Assembly: GCA_963925495.1 (NCBI GenBank)
Contig: CAWUST010000012.1
Location: 81,557 to 145,556, forward strand
Length of the DNA stretch: 64,000 bases
Direction: 5' to 3'
Source: UBA2108 sp963925495
GTDB lineage: Bacteria; Bacteroidota; Bacteroidia; Flavobacteriales_G; Salibacteraceae
Part shown: piece by piece, positions 34,322 to 42,232 of the stretch
Layout of the letters: each line of letters starts with the position of its first letter
Numbering within the stretch: the first letter of the stretch is position 1
The notes under the pieces: generated by a model
Seen by the model: only the letters and a program-made list of their open reading frames with translations
Databases searched by the model: none
Told to the model about the DNA's origin: nothing
Position numbers and translations under genes: made by a program

Positions 34322-34861
34322 TCAACAAACGACCTTATTCATTTTCACATCATGACTTTCAGTCGGGACTGATTCTACAAATTGCTCTTTAAAACAAACC
34401 GCTACTTTTTCTGCGTTGGGGTAGTTTGCTAAAAACGTATCGTAATAACCACCTCCATATCCCAGTCTACTCAGAGATTTATCAAAAGCTGCTCCTGGAA
34501 CGATGCAAAGGTCTATTGGGCCAGTATATTCTTTATTGCTTGTGGGATGTGTAGTGCCAAAAACCCCATTTTCAACTTCATTCAAAGAGGTTAAAATTCT
34601 GTTTTCAAGTTTTCTTTTAGACAATGTTTTGGGTGCAATGACTTTTATTTTATTTTGTAAAAGCCATTCAATGAGCAAATTTATATTCACTTCGCTGAGC
34701 ATGTGAAGAAAACAATGTACAGTGAGGTATTTGTTTTCCGTTTTTGATATTAGATCAATTAGTTCTTTGCAAATCTTTTGTGACTCTTCGTTTCGATACG
34801 TCAATGAAAGTCCATTTCGAATCAGCAACATCTTTCTTCGTAAAGTTTTTTTAGCCTCCAT
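34322..34861 (-). CDS. 5-formyltetrahydrofolate cyclo-ligase
   Basis: 179 aa. The motifs are KKTLRRKMLLIRNGLS at the N-terminus, PIDLCIVPGAAFDKSLSRLGYGGGYYDTFLANY (the substrate and ATP loop with the GYGGGYYD signature), and AVCFKEQFVESVPTESHDVKMNKVV at the C-terminus. It converts 5-formyl-THF to 5,10-methenyl-THF using ATP. The length is near the family minimum. It sits 13 bp downstream of the ABC ATPase fragment; the ATG at 34861 fits the conserved start. Confidence 0.93.
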   Translation of the reverse strand: MEAKKTLRRKMLLIRNGLSLTYRNEESQKICKELIDLISKTENKYLTVHCFLHMLSEVNINLLIEWLLQNKIKVIAPKTLSKRKLENRILTSLNEVENGVFGTTHPTSNKEYTGPIDLCIVPGAAFDKSLSRLGYGGGYYDTFLANYPNAEKVAVCFKEQFVESVPTESHDVKMNKVVC

Positions 34862-34874
34862 TTTTTTATTTCAG

Positions 34875-35138
34875 TTATTCAATTTCTTGAAATTCACCTT
34901 TACCTCCAGATTTAGTAATTCCACCCTTATCTAAAAGGTGAATATAATCACAGTTTTTGCCCATCGGTGAAAAGATATGAGAAGAGAGTATGATAGTTTT
35001 TCCGAGAGATTTGAGCTTGTTTAGCAATTTGTGAATGAGGATGTTGCTTAGAGTATCACAACCTTTAAAAGGTTTGTCTAAGATGAAAATTTGATTTTTT
35101 TGGAGAAAACTGGCGGTCAGGGCGTTAATTTTTACCAT
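34875..35138 (-). pseudogene. ABC-transporter ATPase fragment
   Basis: 87 codons matching only the last part of an ABC ATPase: the helix after the signature motif (ALTASFLQKN), Walker B IFILDKPFKG, D-loop and the H-loop IILSSHIFSP. Walker A, Q-loop and the signature motif are gone. The catalytic Glu after Walker B is Lys (LDKP instead of LDEP), so it cannot hydrolyse ATP. It lies between der and the 5-FCL gene as a leftover. The upstream bases up to the der stop (35160) hold nothing else. Confidence 0.65.
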
Positions 35139-35159
35139 CGGTAAAAATTTTCTATTAAT

Positions 35160-36470
35160 CTATTTCTTTCTAAAATAAATGGTAACCGGAACTCCAGTAA
35201 AATTATAAGTTTCTCTCAACTTATTTTCTAAAAACCGTTTGTAAGGCTCTTTAATGTATTGAGGTAAGTTGCAATAAAAAGCAAAAGTTGGATAGTGGGT
35301 TGGCAATTGTGTTACGTATTTTACTTTTATATATTTTCCTTTGATCGCAGGTGGAGGTTGAAACTCCATAATCGGTAAAAAGAAATCGTTTAGTGCACTT
35401 GTTTTTATTTTTTGTGTTCTTCTTTTAAAAACATCCACTCCTACTTCCAAGGCTTTGTGAATCCTTTGTTTGTCTTTGACCGAAATAAACAAAATATCTA
35501 CATCAGTAAAAGGTTCCATTTTTTCTTTTACGTGGCGCTCAATGTCCCTTGCCAAGTTTGTGGCTTTTTCATCAATTAAATCCCATTTATTAATAAGGAT
35601 AATTATTCCTTTATTGTTCTTGTGAGCAAGATGAATAATGTTAAGGTCTTGGGATCCAATTCCTTCTTTAGCATCAATCATTATATAACAAACATCACAT
35701 TTTTCAATGGCTCTAATAGCTCTCAGAACAGAATAAAATTCTAAATCTTCGTGAACTTTCTTTTTCTTTCTAATACCAGCTGTATCTACCAAGGCGAAAT
35801 CAAAACCAAAAGAATTGAATCTAATATCATTCGTATCCCTCGTGGTTCCTGCAATTGGAGTTACAATATTTCTTTCTTCGCCAATAAGTGTATTAATAAA
35901 AGATGATTTTCCAGCATTTGGTCGTCCAACAACAGCAAATCGAGGAAGTCCTTCTAGTTCATCTATAAATTCTTCTTCTGGTAATCCAGCAACTAAAGCA
36001 TCTAATATTTCGCCAGTGCCAGAACCATTAATAGAGGAAACGCAGAAATACTCTCCTAAGCCAAGTGAATAAAACTCTACGGCATCAGCTATTCTTTCAT
36101 TGTTATCTACCTTATTTACAACTAAAAAAACAGGTTTGTTGGTTCTTCTTAGCATGTTGGCTACATCATTATCAAGATCAATTATCCCTGTAGTAACATC
36201 CACAACAAAAACAATAGCGTGTGCTTCTTCAATAGCAATTTCAACTTGTTTTCGGATTTCAACATCAAACAATTCTTCGGAGTTACCAATATAACCTCCG
36301 GTGTCAATTAAGTTAAATTCAGTAGCGTTCCATTCCGTTTTCCCGTAATGTCGATCACGAGTAACCCCGCTATACTCATCTACAATGGCGTCTCTGGAGC
36401 CAACCAAACGATTAAAAAAAGTAGATTTACCTACATTAGGACGGCCTACTATTGCGACAACAACACTCAT
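35160..36470 (-). CDS. der: Ribosome biogenesis GTPase Der (EngA)
   Basis: 436 aa with two tandem G domains. The first has GRPNVGKSTFFNRL, DTGGY and NKVD (residues about 8-160). The second has GRPNAGKSSFINTLIG, DTAGIRKK and NKWDL (about 175-345). A C-terminal KH-like domain (about 350-436, FAFYCNLPQYIKEPYKRFLENKLRE) follows. Der is an essential 50S assembly factor. Length is normal. No promoter element was recognised in the 158-bp gap before era. Confidence 0.96.
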   Translation of the reverse strand: MSVVVAIVGRPNVGKSTFFNRLVGSRDAIVDEYSGVTRDRHYGKTEWNATEFNLIDTGGYIGNSEELFDVEIRKQVEIAIEEAHAIVFVVDVTTGIIDLDNDVANMLRRTNKPVFLVVNKVDNNERIADAVEFYSLGLGEYFCVSSINGSGTGEILDALVAGLPEEEFIDELEGLPRFAVVGRPNAGKSSFINTLIGEERNIVTPIAGTTRDTNDIRFNSFGFDFALVDTAGIRKKKKVHEDLEFYSVLRAIRAIEKCDVCYIMIDAKEGIGSQDLNIIHLAHKNNKGIIILINKWDLIDEKATNLARDIERHVKEKMEPFTDVDILFISVKDKQRIHKALEVGVDVFKRRTQKIKTSALNDFFLPIMEFQPPPAIKGKYIKVKYVTQLPTHYPTFAFYCNLPQYIKEPYKRFLENKLRETYNFTGVPVTIYFRKK

Positions 36471-36628
36471 TCGAAATTTTATTTTATTGAAATTTTCCTA
36501 AAGATTTTAGGGTTGCAAAGAAAGGTGAAATACCAAGGTAGAAGGTGCGATTTTTAATTTTAGAATATAATGTTTAAGATCTTCGATTTTTTATACAATT
36601 ACGAGGAAAATTTAAGATCGAATTTTCT

Positions 36629-37510
36629 TTAGTTCAAATACCCAAACCGCTTCAACGTGTTTGGTTTATTCCTCCAATCTTTACTCACTTTTATATATAA
36701 CTTTAGAAATACTTTTTTATCCAAAAACGATTCCATGTCTTTTCTTGCTTCGGTTCCAACTCGCTTTAAACCCAATCCTTTATGCCCAATAAGAATTCCT
36801 TTTTGACTTTCTCGTTCTACATAAATTTCGGCTCTTATTCGAGTAATATCTTCAGCTTCTTCGAACTCAGTAATTTCTACTTCACAGGAATAAGGAATTT
36901 CTTTTTTATAATGGAAAAATATTTTTTCTCGTATAATTTCAGACATAAAAAAGCGCATTGGCTTGTCAGTCATTTCTTCTTTAGGGAAATACTCTGGAGA
37001 TTCTGGTAAATTAGATTTGATACAATCTAAGACAGCGTCCACGTTAGCACCATGTAAGGCACTTATTGGAATTATTTGAGCTTTGGGAAGAATTTCTTGC
37101 CAATACTCTACTTTTTCTTCAACTTCTTCTTGATTTGAGAGGTCAATTTTATTTAATACCAAGATAATTGGTACTTCAAGACTTTTAATTCTTTCAAAAA
37201 TATTTTCATCTTTTATCGCTTGCTCACCAATTTCTATTACCAGTAAAAGGACATCGGCATCACTTAAACTGTTTTGAACAAATTGCATCATTCCTTCATG
37301 CATTTTGTATGCTGGGTTCAGAATTCCTGGGGTGTCAGAGTAGACAATTTGAAAGTCTTCACCAGAAACAATGCCTTGAATACGGTGTCGGGTGGTCTGT
37401 GCTTTTGAAGTAATGATGGATAATTTCTCTCCAACTAATTGATTCATAAGGGTTGATTTGCCCACATTTGGGTTTCCAATGATGCTTGCAAAGCCTGCGT
37501 GATGTTTCAT
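36629..37510 (-). CDS. era: GTPase Era
   Basis: 293 aa. The G domain has GNPNVGKSTLMNQLVG (G1), the switch I TTR motif in SKAQTTRHRIQGIV, DTPGIL (G3) and NKIDL (G4). The C-terminal KH domain has ILIGHKGLGLKRVGTEARKDM, which binds the 3' end of 16S rRNA. The C-terminus KVSKDWRNKPNTLKRFGY is conserved. It assists 30S maturation. The start ATG 37510 is followed upstream by a -7 element (37536-37543) facing the tRNA promoter. Confidence 0.96.
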   Translation of the reverse strand: MKHHAGFASIIGNPNVGKSTLMNQLVGEKLSIITSKAQTTRHRIQGIVSGEDFQIVYSDTPGILNPAYKMHEGMMQFVQNSLSDADVLLLVIEIGEQAIKDENIFERIKSLEVPIILVLNKIDLSNQEEVEEKVEYWQEILPKAQIIPISALHGANVDAVLDCIKSNLPESPEYFPKEEMTDKPMRFFMSEIIREKIFFHYKKEIPYSCEVEITEFEEAEDITRIRAEIYVERESQKGILIGHKGLGLKRVGTEARKDMESFLDKKVFLKLYIKVSKDWRNKPNTLKRFGYLN

Positions 37511-37535
37511 TAAATTTTTTTATGAATTGAAAGTG

Positions 37536-37543
37536 CAAAAGTA
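37536..37543 (-). promoter_or_regulatory. -7 promoter element of era
   Basis: The minus strand reads TACTTTTG, an exact TAnnTTTG, 26 bases before ATG 37510. It is back to back with the tRNA promoter. Confidence 0.42.
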
Positions 37544-37553
37544 AAGAAAAGAG

Positions 37554-37561
37554 TATGTTTG
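37554..37561 (+). promoter_or_regulatory. -7 promoter element of the initiator tRNA gene
   Basis: TATGTTTG matches TAnnTTTG and ends 29 bases before the tRNA. The nearest TTG upstream is 24 bp away, longer than usual. Confidence 0.5.
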
Positions 37562-37590
37562 CAGCGCGAAATCAACGCCAAAAGACATAT

Positions 37591-37663
<73 letters not shown>

Positions 37664-37667
37664 CTAG

Positions 37668-37700
37668 AAGGCCCTTTCAGAATTCTGAAAGGGCCTTTTT
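37668..37700 (+). terminator. Rho-independent terminator of the initiator tRNA gene
   Basis: A perfect 13-bp stem (37668-37680 with 37685-37697) with an AATT loop and a U-run, starting four bases after the tRNA. Confidence 0.9.
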
Positions 37701-37757
37701 CATTTAAGAACATGGCTTGGGTCTATTTATTCAGAGTGAAAGTTACTGAATTAAAAT

Positions 37758-37837
37758 AGGTCATAGGTTCGCCACGAAAGCTTTCGTGGGCTCCTGCAAC
37801 TAGAAAAGTCCTTTCAAGATTTTTGAAGGGCTTTTTT
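37758..37837 (+). pseudogene. Degenerate 3' half of a tRNA plus its terminator, interrupted by a palindrome
   Basis: GGTCATAGGTTCG (37759-37771) matches the variable region and T arm of the intact initiator tRNA with one change. CTCCTGCAACTAGAA (37791-37805) matches the tRNA 3' acceptor end and flank with few changes. A terminator-like hairpin (37806-37833 plus U-run) then matches the real one in plan. Between the two tRNA segments, where AGTCCTG is expected, lies an 18-bp perfect palindrome (37772-37789). The 5' half of the tRNA is missing. Confidence 0.5.
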
Positions 37838-37856
37838 ATTCTATTCCCCTTTGTTT

Positions 37857-37864
37857 TACGTTTG
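37857..37864 (+). promoter_or_regulatory. Possible -7 element of the glycosyltransferase gene
   Basis: TACGTTTG matches TAnnTTTG and ends 10 bases before ATG 37875. It overlaps the first part of the upstream TTG-started reading frame, favouring ATG 37875. No -33 element was found. Confidence 0.35.
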
Positions 37865-37874
37865 CGGAATAAAT

Positions 37875-38912
37875 ATGAAAATAATTTCCGAATTTCTGAA
37901 TGACTATCTTCCTCTAGTATCTATTGTTATGGCTGTAAAAGATACTGCCATTTATCTTCCCGAATGTTTGGATTCTATTCTTGCTCAATCTTACCAAAAT
38001 TGGGAACTCATTGCTGTTAATGATCATTCAACGGATGAAACGCCTGAAATTCTACAGGAATATGCGGCAAAGGATTCCAGAATTCGTGTTTTTAATAGCG
38101 ATAAACCAAGATTAATCCCTACACTTCAGGTGGCATATTCTAAAGTGAAGGGTGAGTTGATAAACCGCATGGATTCAGATGATAAAATGCCAGACTATAA
38201 ACTACAAGTATTGGTGGAGGAATGGCTGAAATACGGTAAAGGGACTGTAATAGCCGGCGGAACAGAACATTTTGTAGATGAAGGTGAAGTAGGTGGCGGG
38301 TTTTTGAATTACGAAAAGTGGCTAAATGAAGTGGCTAGAATAAGTACCCATTACCAAGAGATTTATAAGGAATGTGTAATTCCATCTCATTGTTGGATAA
38401 TGCATAAAGATGATTTTGACGCAATCGATGCTTTTAATCCAGTTATATATCCAGAGGACTACGATTTGTGTTTTAGGATGTATAGCAAAGGGTTAAACAT
38501 TGTAGGAATTGATAAAGTTTTGCACTACTGGCGAGATAGATCCGATAGAATTTCGAGAACTTGGGAGGAATACAAAGACAACCGATATTTTGAAATGAAA
38601 TTGCGATTTTTTTATAAGTTAGATAGAGATTATTCGAGACCACTTGTACTTTGGGGTGCCGGTAGAAACGGAAAAGATATGGCTAAGCTCATTTTGTCTT
38701 ATGACGATAAATTTCATTGGGTGTGTGATAATGCCAATAAAATCGGGAGAGATATTTATGGTGTGAACCTTCAGCATTTCGGTGATGTATTGAAGATTAA
38801 CAAGCCCCAAATAATTATTGTTGTGGCTTCTCCGGATGGTAAAGTAGAAATAACAAAACAGTTAGAGATTTGGCATAAAAAACGGGTTAAAGACTTCTGG
38901 TTTTTTGCATAA
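37875..38912 (+). CDS. Family 2 glycosyltransferase with C-terminal Rossmann-like domain
   Basis: 345 aa. The GT-A domain has VSIVMAVKDTAIYLPECLDSILAQSYQNWELIAVNDHSTDET and the metal-binding acidic motif MDSDDKMP, then a YPEDYDLCFRM acceptor-side motif. From about residue 255 a second domain reads LVLWGAGRNGKDMAKLILSY, with a GxGxxG-like turn and PQIIIVVASP, resembling a nucleotide-binding Rossmann module of the kind seen in some sugar-modifying proteins. It probably adds a sugar to a surface polysaccharide or protein. There are no neighbouring polysaccharide genes, so its pathway is unclear. The start is ATG 37875; a TTG at 37851 is less likely. Confidence 0.85.
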   Translation: MKIISEFLNDYLPLVSIVMAVKDTAIYLPECLDSILAQSYQNWELIAVNDHSTDETPEILQEYAAKDSRIRVFNSDKPRLIPTLQVAYSKVKGELINRMDSDDKMPDYKLQVLVEEWLKYGKGTVIAGGTEHFVDEGEVGGGFLNYEKWLNEVARISTHYQEIYKECVIPSHCWIMHKDDFDAIDAFNPVIYPEDYDLCFRMYSKGLNIVGIDKVLHYWRDRSDRISRTWEEYKDNRYFEMKLRFFYKLDRDYSRPLVLWGAGRNGKDMAKLILSYDDKFHWVCDNANKIGRDIYGVNLQHFGDVLKINKPQIIIVVASPDGKVEITKQLEIWHKKRVKDFWFFA

Positions 38913-39254
38913 TGGATTAGAAAAAAAAGCCCCATTTCACCAAAAAGAAACAGGGCCTTCCAACCTGAGATTTTTAATGAGTTCTTTCTTTATCTATTTT
39001 TCGGATTGATTCTTTGCAAATGAGCCACACCCAAAGTTGCATTATTTATAGTTAAAACCTTTATAAATGAAATGAGTTACGTGTTTTTGTGCGTGAGATG
39101 CAGGTTTCATTTAATAAGAAAGAAACTTAACTTTGAGAAGCTTTCTTAGTATAGTTAATTATTCAAAAAATGAGCCTTTGGTTCTCTTCTATTCAAAATT
39201 TCTATTTTTTTTATACTTAAAATTGCAAGAACAAAGAAATAAATCTACCCACTT
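38913..39254. other. 342-bp gap with an orphan minus-strand terminator
   Basis: No ORF was supported. At the left edge a hairpin (38929-38938 with 38947-38956, 4 bp + 2x2 internal loop + 4 bp) is followed on the minus strand by eight U (bases 38928-38921). No minus-strand gene lies upstream of it within the gap, so it may end an unannotated small RNA. The rest is AT-rich without recognised elements. Confidence 0.35.
38921..38956 (-). terminator. Terminator-like hairpin on the minus strand
   Basis: GCCC/GGGC and TTTC/GAAA stems separated by a small internal loop, followed by U8 on the minus strand. On the plus strand no U-tract follows, so it does not look made for the glycosyltransferase gene. 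Confidence 0.4.
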
Positions 39255-40304
39255 ATGAAATTTCATATTTTATTATTAAACATACTTCTTTTTAGTTTTC
39301 TAGCATGTTCAAGCCCGTATCAAAATAATGTTACATTCGAAAATGAAAGAATAGAACTCCTGGAAATAGATACATCTTGGCAAGATAAAATCATAAAACC
39401 AAATTCTTATTGGAAAAAAAAACTTACAAAAACTCAATATTCTATTTTGCGTGAAAAAGACACAGAAGCTCCCTTTAATCACGTATACAACTCTAATAAA
39501 AAAGCTGGTCTTTATTTATGTGCTGGTTGTGATAATCCTTTGTTTACCTCCAGTACAAAGTTTAATTCTGGAACAGGGTGGCCAAGCTTTTGGGATCCTT
39601 ATTTTGGAAAAAGTGTCTTAATTGGTGCTGATAATTCTCTTGGCATGTCTAGAGACGAAGTTGTGTGCGCTCGATGCGATGGTCACCTAGGGCATGTTTT
39701 TAGCGATGGACCTAAACCTACTGGTCTTCGATATTGTATGAATGGCGAATCACTGAAATTTGTCGGGGAAAATAATTCTGAAAGGGTTGTTTTTGCCCAA
39801 GGATGTTTTTGGTGTGTTGAAGAAATATTTGAAGTCTTAAATGGAGTAGATAATGTTGTTTCTGGATATGCAGGCGGAACTGAAGAAAACCCTTCATACA
39901 AACAAGTTGGAAGTGGAAGCACTTCCCATGCAGAAGCAATTGAAATCAGCTACAATCCAGATAAAATATCTTATGAAGAGTTACTAAAAGTGTATTTCAA
40001 TGCAGGTGATATTACGCAAGTAAATGGACAAGGAAATGATAGAGGAACACAATATCGATCTATACTATTTTATAACAATGCAGAACAAAAACAACAGATT
40101 GATAATTATATAAAAATGCTTGAAAATTCAGGAAAATACAATAAGAAAATTGCGGTTGAAGTCCTCCCTGCAAGTAAATTTTATATTGCTGAAAAATACC
40201 ACCAAAACTACGTAAAATTAAATCCGAACCAAGGTTATGTAAGAAGTGTATCTATTCCAAGATACGAGAAAGCAATTAAGAATTTTCCGGAATTATTGAA
40301 ATAA
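39255..40304 (+). CDS. MsrB-MsrA fused methionine sulfoxide reductase lipoprotein
   Basis: 349 aa. A lipoprotein signal (SFLAC, Cys 18) directs it to the envelope. The MsrB domain (about residues 50-170) has zinc Cys 89, 92, 138 and 141 (CAGC, CARC), GTGWPSFW, and catalytic Cys 161 in LRYCMN. The MsrA domain (about 176-330) has GCFWC (catalytic Cys 184), GYAGGTEENPSYKQV and GNDRGTQYRS. Together they reduce both R- and S-methionine sulfoxide. The order is MsrB-MsrA. Periplasmic location suggests repair of oxidised surface or secreted proteins. No promoter was recognised. Confidence 0.94.
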   Translation: MKFHILLLNILLFSFLACSSPYQNNVTFENERIELLEIDTSWQDKIIKPNSYWKKKLTKTQYSILREKDTEAPFNHVYNSNKKAGLYLCAGCDNPLFTSSTKFNSGTGWPSFWDPYFGKSVLIGADNSLGMSRDEVVCARCDGHLGHVFSDGPKPTGLRYCMNGESLKFVGENNSERVVFAQGCFWCVEEIFEVLNGVDNVVSGYAGGTEENPSYKQVGSGSTSHAEAIEISYNPDKISYEELLKVYFNAGDITQVNGQGNDRGTQYRSILFYNNAEQKQQIDNYIKMLENSGKYNKKIAVEVLPASKFYIAEKYHQNYVKLNPNQGYVRSVSIPRYEKAIKNFPELLK

Positions 40305-40525
40305 GCAAAAGTTACTTTTGGGAGACCCAAATTTGAGACTCACTCTGAAAACGAAATTGCATCAGCTATTGATGGAAGTTTTTTCAAAAAATTTGATGGA
40401 ATGCAAGTGTATGGTTGTGTGAAATATATTGCAACTATATGGATAAAAACCCATTTTCAGCTTCTTTAAAAAACGCGACCTATCATGACAATGCTTATTA
40501 AGCTGTTCATAGATTTATCCATTAA
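40305..40525 (+). other. Coding-like debris after msrBA, unrecognised
   Basis: After the msrBA stop the same frame stays open to TAA 40467-40469, reading AKVTFGRPKFETHSENEIA, then ASAIDGSFFKKFDGMQVYGC. A second frame from 40442 reads DKNPFSASLKNATYHDNAY then a stop, then AVHRFIH. Both look protein-like and could be one frameshifted, truncated gene. No start codon fits, and I cannot name the family. Confidence 0.25.
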
Positions 40526-41638
40526 TTATTTCCACCAAACTTCGTTAATAACCCTTTTACCCACTAAAATGTGCTGCCCAATTGTAGGACATACATAATC
40601 TACATTGTTTGTTATTGCTGCTGCACTGAACCGTTCCACTGGATCGTTCCAAGTGTGCAGCGATAAATCAAACGCTCCCCAATGTATTGGCATTAAAACC
40701 TTGCCTTTAACGTCCATTCCAGCTTGTACAGTTTGTTCTGGCATCATGTGAATGGCTGCCCACATATCATTGTATTGTCCACATTCCATCATGGCAAAAT
40801 CAAAAGGACCAAGTTTTTCTCCAATTTCCTTGAAGTGTGGTCCATATCCACCATCTCCACTAAAATATATGTTTTGGTTGTGCCCTTTTATAGCCCAACT
40901 AGCCCATTGGGTTTTGTTTCTATCGGTAATTCCTCTTCCAGAAAAATGTCGGGCGGGTGCTGCCGTAAAAGTTAAACCTTTAAAATAGGCGTATTCCCAC
41001 CAATCTAGCTCAGTAATTCTATCGGCTTCTATACCCCATTTTTTAAGATGTGAACCAACTCCAAGCGCTGTGAAAAAATGATCGGTCTTGTCTTTTAATT
41101 CCAAGATGGATGGATAATCTAAATGGTCATAATGATCGTGAGAAATTATAATGGCATCGATATGTGGAAGGTCTTCGATTCTAATGGGTTGTTTGTAATT
41201 GAAACGATTTGTCATAAAGCTCACCGGTGAAGCAGCTGGTCCGAGCATAGGATCTATCAAAATAACCTTTTTATCTATTTCGAGCATCACTGCAGAGTGA
41301 CCAAACCAAGTAACCTGAGTAACAGAATCTTGAAGATTGGGGTGTTCAAAATCAAACTTAGCTGGAAGAGAATCAGTCGGGTGCTTTCCTTTGCTTGGAA
41401 AAAGAAATCCGGCCATCATTCCAGGTATTTTGGACATGGGTATATCCATTTTGGTTTCAATCAAATTATCAAAAACTCCTTCTTTGTAATGTTCCGATTC
41501 TTGAATTCTATTTAAATCATCTCCCTCTGGGGTTTGCCCAAATTGGGGCGCAGTGTATATGAAAATGGCAATGCCAAGAACTAAAAGCCCTATCAAAGAA
41601 AAGAGAATTATCATAAAACGTTTGAAAAATTTGAGCAT
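40526..41638 (-). CDS. MBL-fold metallo-hydrolase (UlaG/NAPE-PLD-like), membrane-anchored
   Basis: 370 aa. An N-terminal transmembrane helix (FMIILFSLIGLLVLGIAIFIY, about residues 8-28) anchors it. The metallo-beta-lactamase domain has WFGHSAVMLEI, the dinuclear zinc motif SHDHYDHLDY (HxHxDH), a further metal ligand in PARHFSGRG, GDGGYGPHFKEIG, and the final His in MPIHWGAFDLSLHTW. The layout matches a group that includes NAPE-PLD and UlaG, acting on phosphodiesters or lactones. The substrate is unknown. Directly upstream lies the AIM24 remnant. Confidence 0.88.
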   Translation of the reverse strand: MLKFFKRFMIILFSLIGLLVLGIAIFIYTAPQFGQTPEGDDLNRIQESEHYKEGVFDNLIETKMDIPMSKIPGMMAGFLFPSKGKHPTDSLPAKFDFEHPNLQDSVTQVTWFGHSAVMLEIDKKVILIDPMLGPAASPVSFMTNRFNYKQPIRIEDLPHIDAIIISHDHYDHLDYPSILELKDKTDHFFTALGVGSHLKKWGIEADRITELDWWEYAYFKGLTFTAAPARHFSGRGITDRNKTQWASWAIKGHNQNIYFSGDGGYGPHFKEIGEKLGPFDFAMMECGQYNDMWAAIHMMPEQTVQAGMDVKGKVLMPIHWGAFDLSLHTWNDPVERFSAAAITNNVDYVCPTIGQHILVGKRVINEVWWK

Positions 41639-41654
41639 GAATTGTGATTGTTAT

Positions 41655-41891
41655 TTAGCGTCCAAAGAAAGGGAAAATAGGAAGAGTAAAATGGTTTTTA
41701 AAACTCCAATCCCCACCAATCATTCTAACAATACCATCTAAAACAGAACCCTCACCTTTACTACGACTACCAATACTTGGTGCATGAGAAATAATTCGAT
41801 TTACCAGTCTTGAAAAAGGTGAACTCTGCAAGTAAACTGTTCCATATCTCCGAAGAGTAGCCAAAAAGAGACCCTCGCTACCAAAAATCAA
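41655..41891 (-). pseudogene. AIM24/TIGR00266-family C-terminal fragment
   Basis: The first 60 codons (FGSEGLFLATLRRYGTVYLQ, SSPFSRLVNRIISHAPS, GEGSVLDGIVRMIGGDW) resemble the C-terminal end of AIM24-family (TIGR00266) proteins, which normally have about 220-260 aa. The N-terminal three quarters are absent and only a TTG could serve as start. The left end abuts a large hairpin (41883-41935), and the last 17 codons are not family-like. It lies upstream of the MBL gene, so it may once have been in its operon. Confidence 0.5.
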
Positions 41892-41936
41892 GGGACTTGA
41901 GCCTTAAGGTCTCAAAATCTAAAACCTTGATTTTTT
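41883..41936. repeat. Large hairpin: 11-bp perfect outer stem with inner palindrome
   Basis: Outer arms 41883-41893 and 41925-41935 (AAAAATCAAGG and its complement) are perfect. An inner stem TTGAG/CTCAA (41897-41901 with 41911-41915) encloses the palindrome CCTTAAGG. T-rich flanks exist on both strands, so it could act as a bidirectional terminator. It marks the break point of the AIM24 remnant. Confidence 0.6.
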
Positions 41937-42232
41937 GCTCTGCGGCATTTTCACCTTGCAAGCAGCTGGGTTATTTAGTTATCAATTCGTTATGGACAAA
42001 ATAAGCCCGGAAGAATTGAGTCGGGCAATTTTTCTTTTGCTTCCTTTTTCTTTTTCTCTTCGAAAGCTTTCGGGGAAAAGAAAATGTAGGGTAAATTCTC
42101 ATTAATTAAATATTCATTATTGATACAACTAGTATTGAAAGTGCAATAACTTCAACTTGTTTGTAAACGAACAAGCACTTTAAAATAGAATAGGAATTAA
42201 TAAAATCAGGATAAATGGACTGTTGATTAAAT
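41937..42232. other. Non-coding stretch with several hairpins
   Basis: It contains GCCCG/CGGGC (42005-42009 with 42022-42026) followed by a T-rich run on the plus strand. It also has a long hairpin (42051-42082) centred on the palindrome CGAAAGCTTTCG, whose outer pairs include G-U pairs on the plus strand. A third is an 8-bp stem (42156-42163 with 42168-42175). No ORF was supported. The CGAAAGCTTTCG core also occurs in the tRNA remnant at 37775-37786. Confidence 0.4.

Noticed and set aside
42156..42175. 8-bp hairpin CTTGTTTG/CGAACAAG as a terminator or tRNA fragment
   Set aside because: No U-tract follows and no cloverleaf can be drawn around it.
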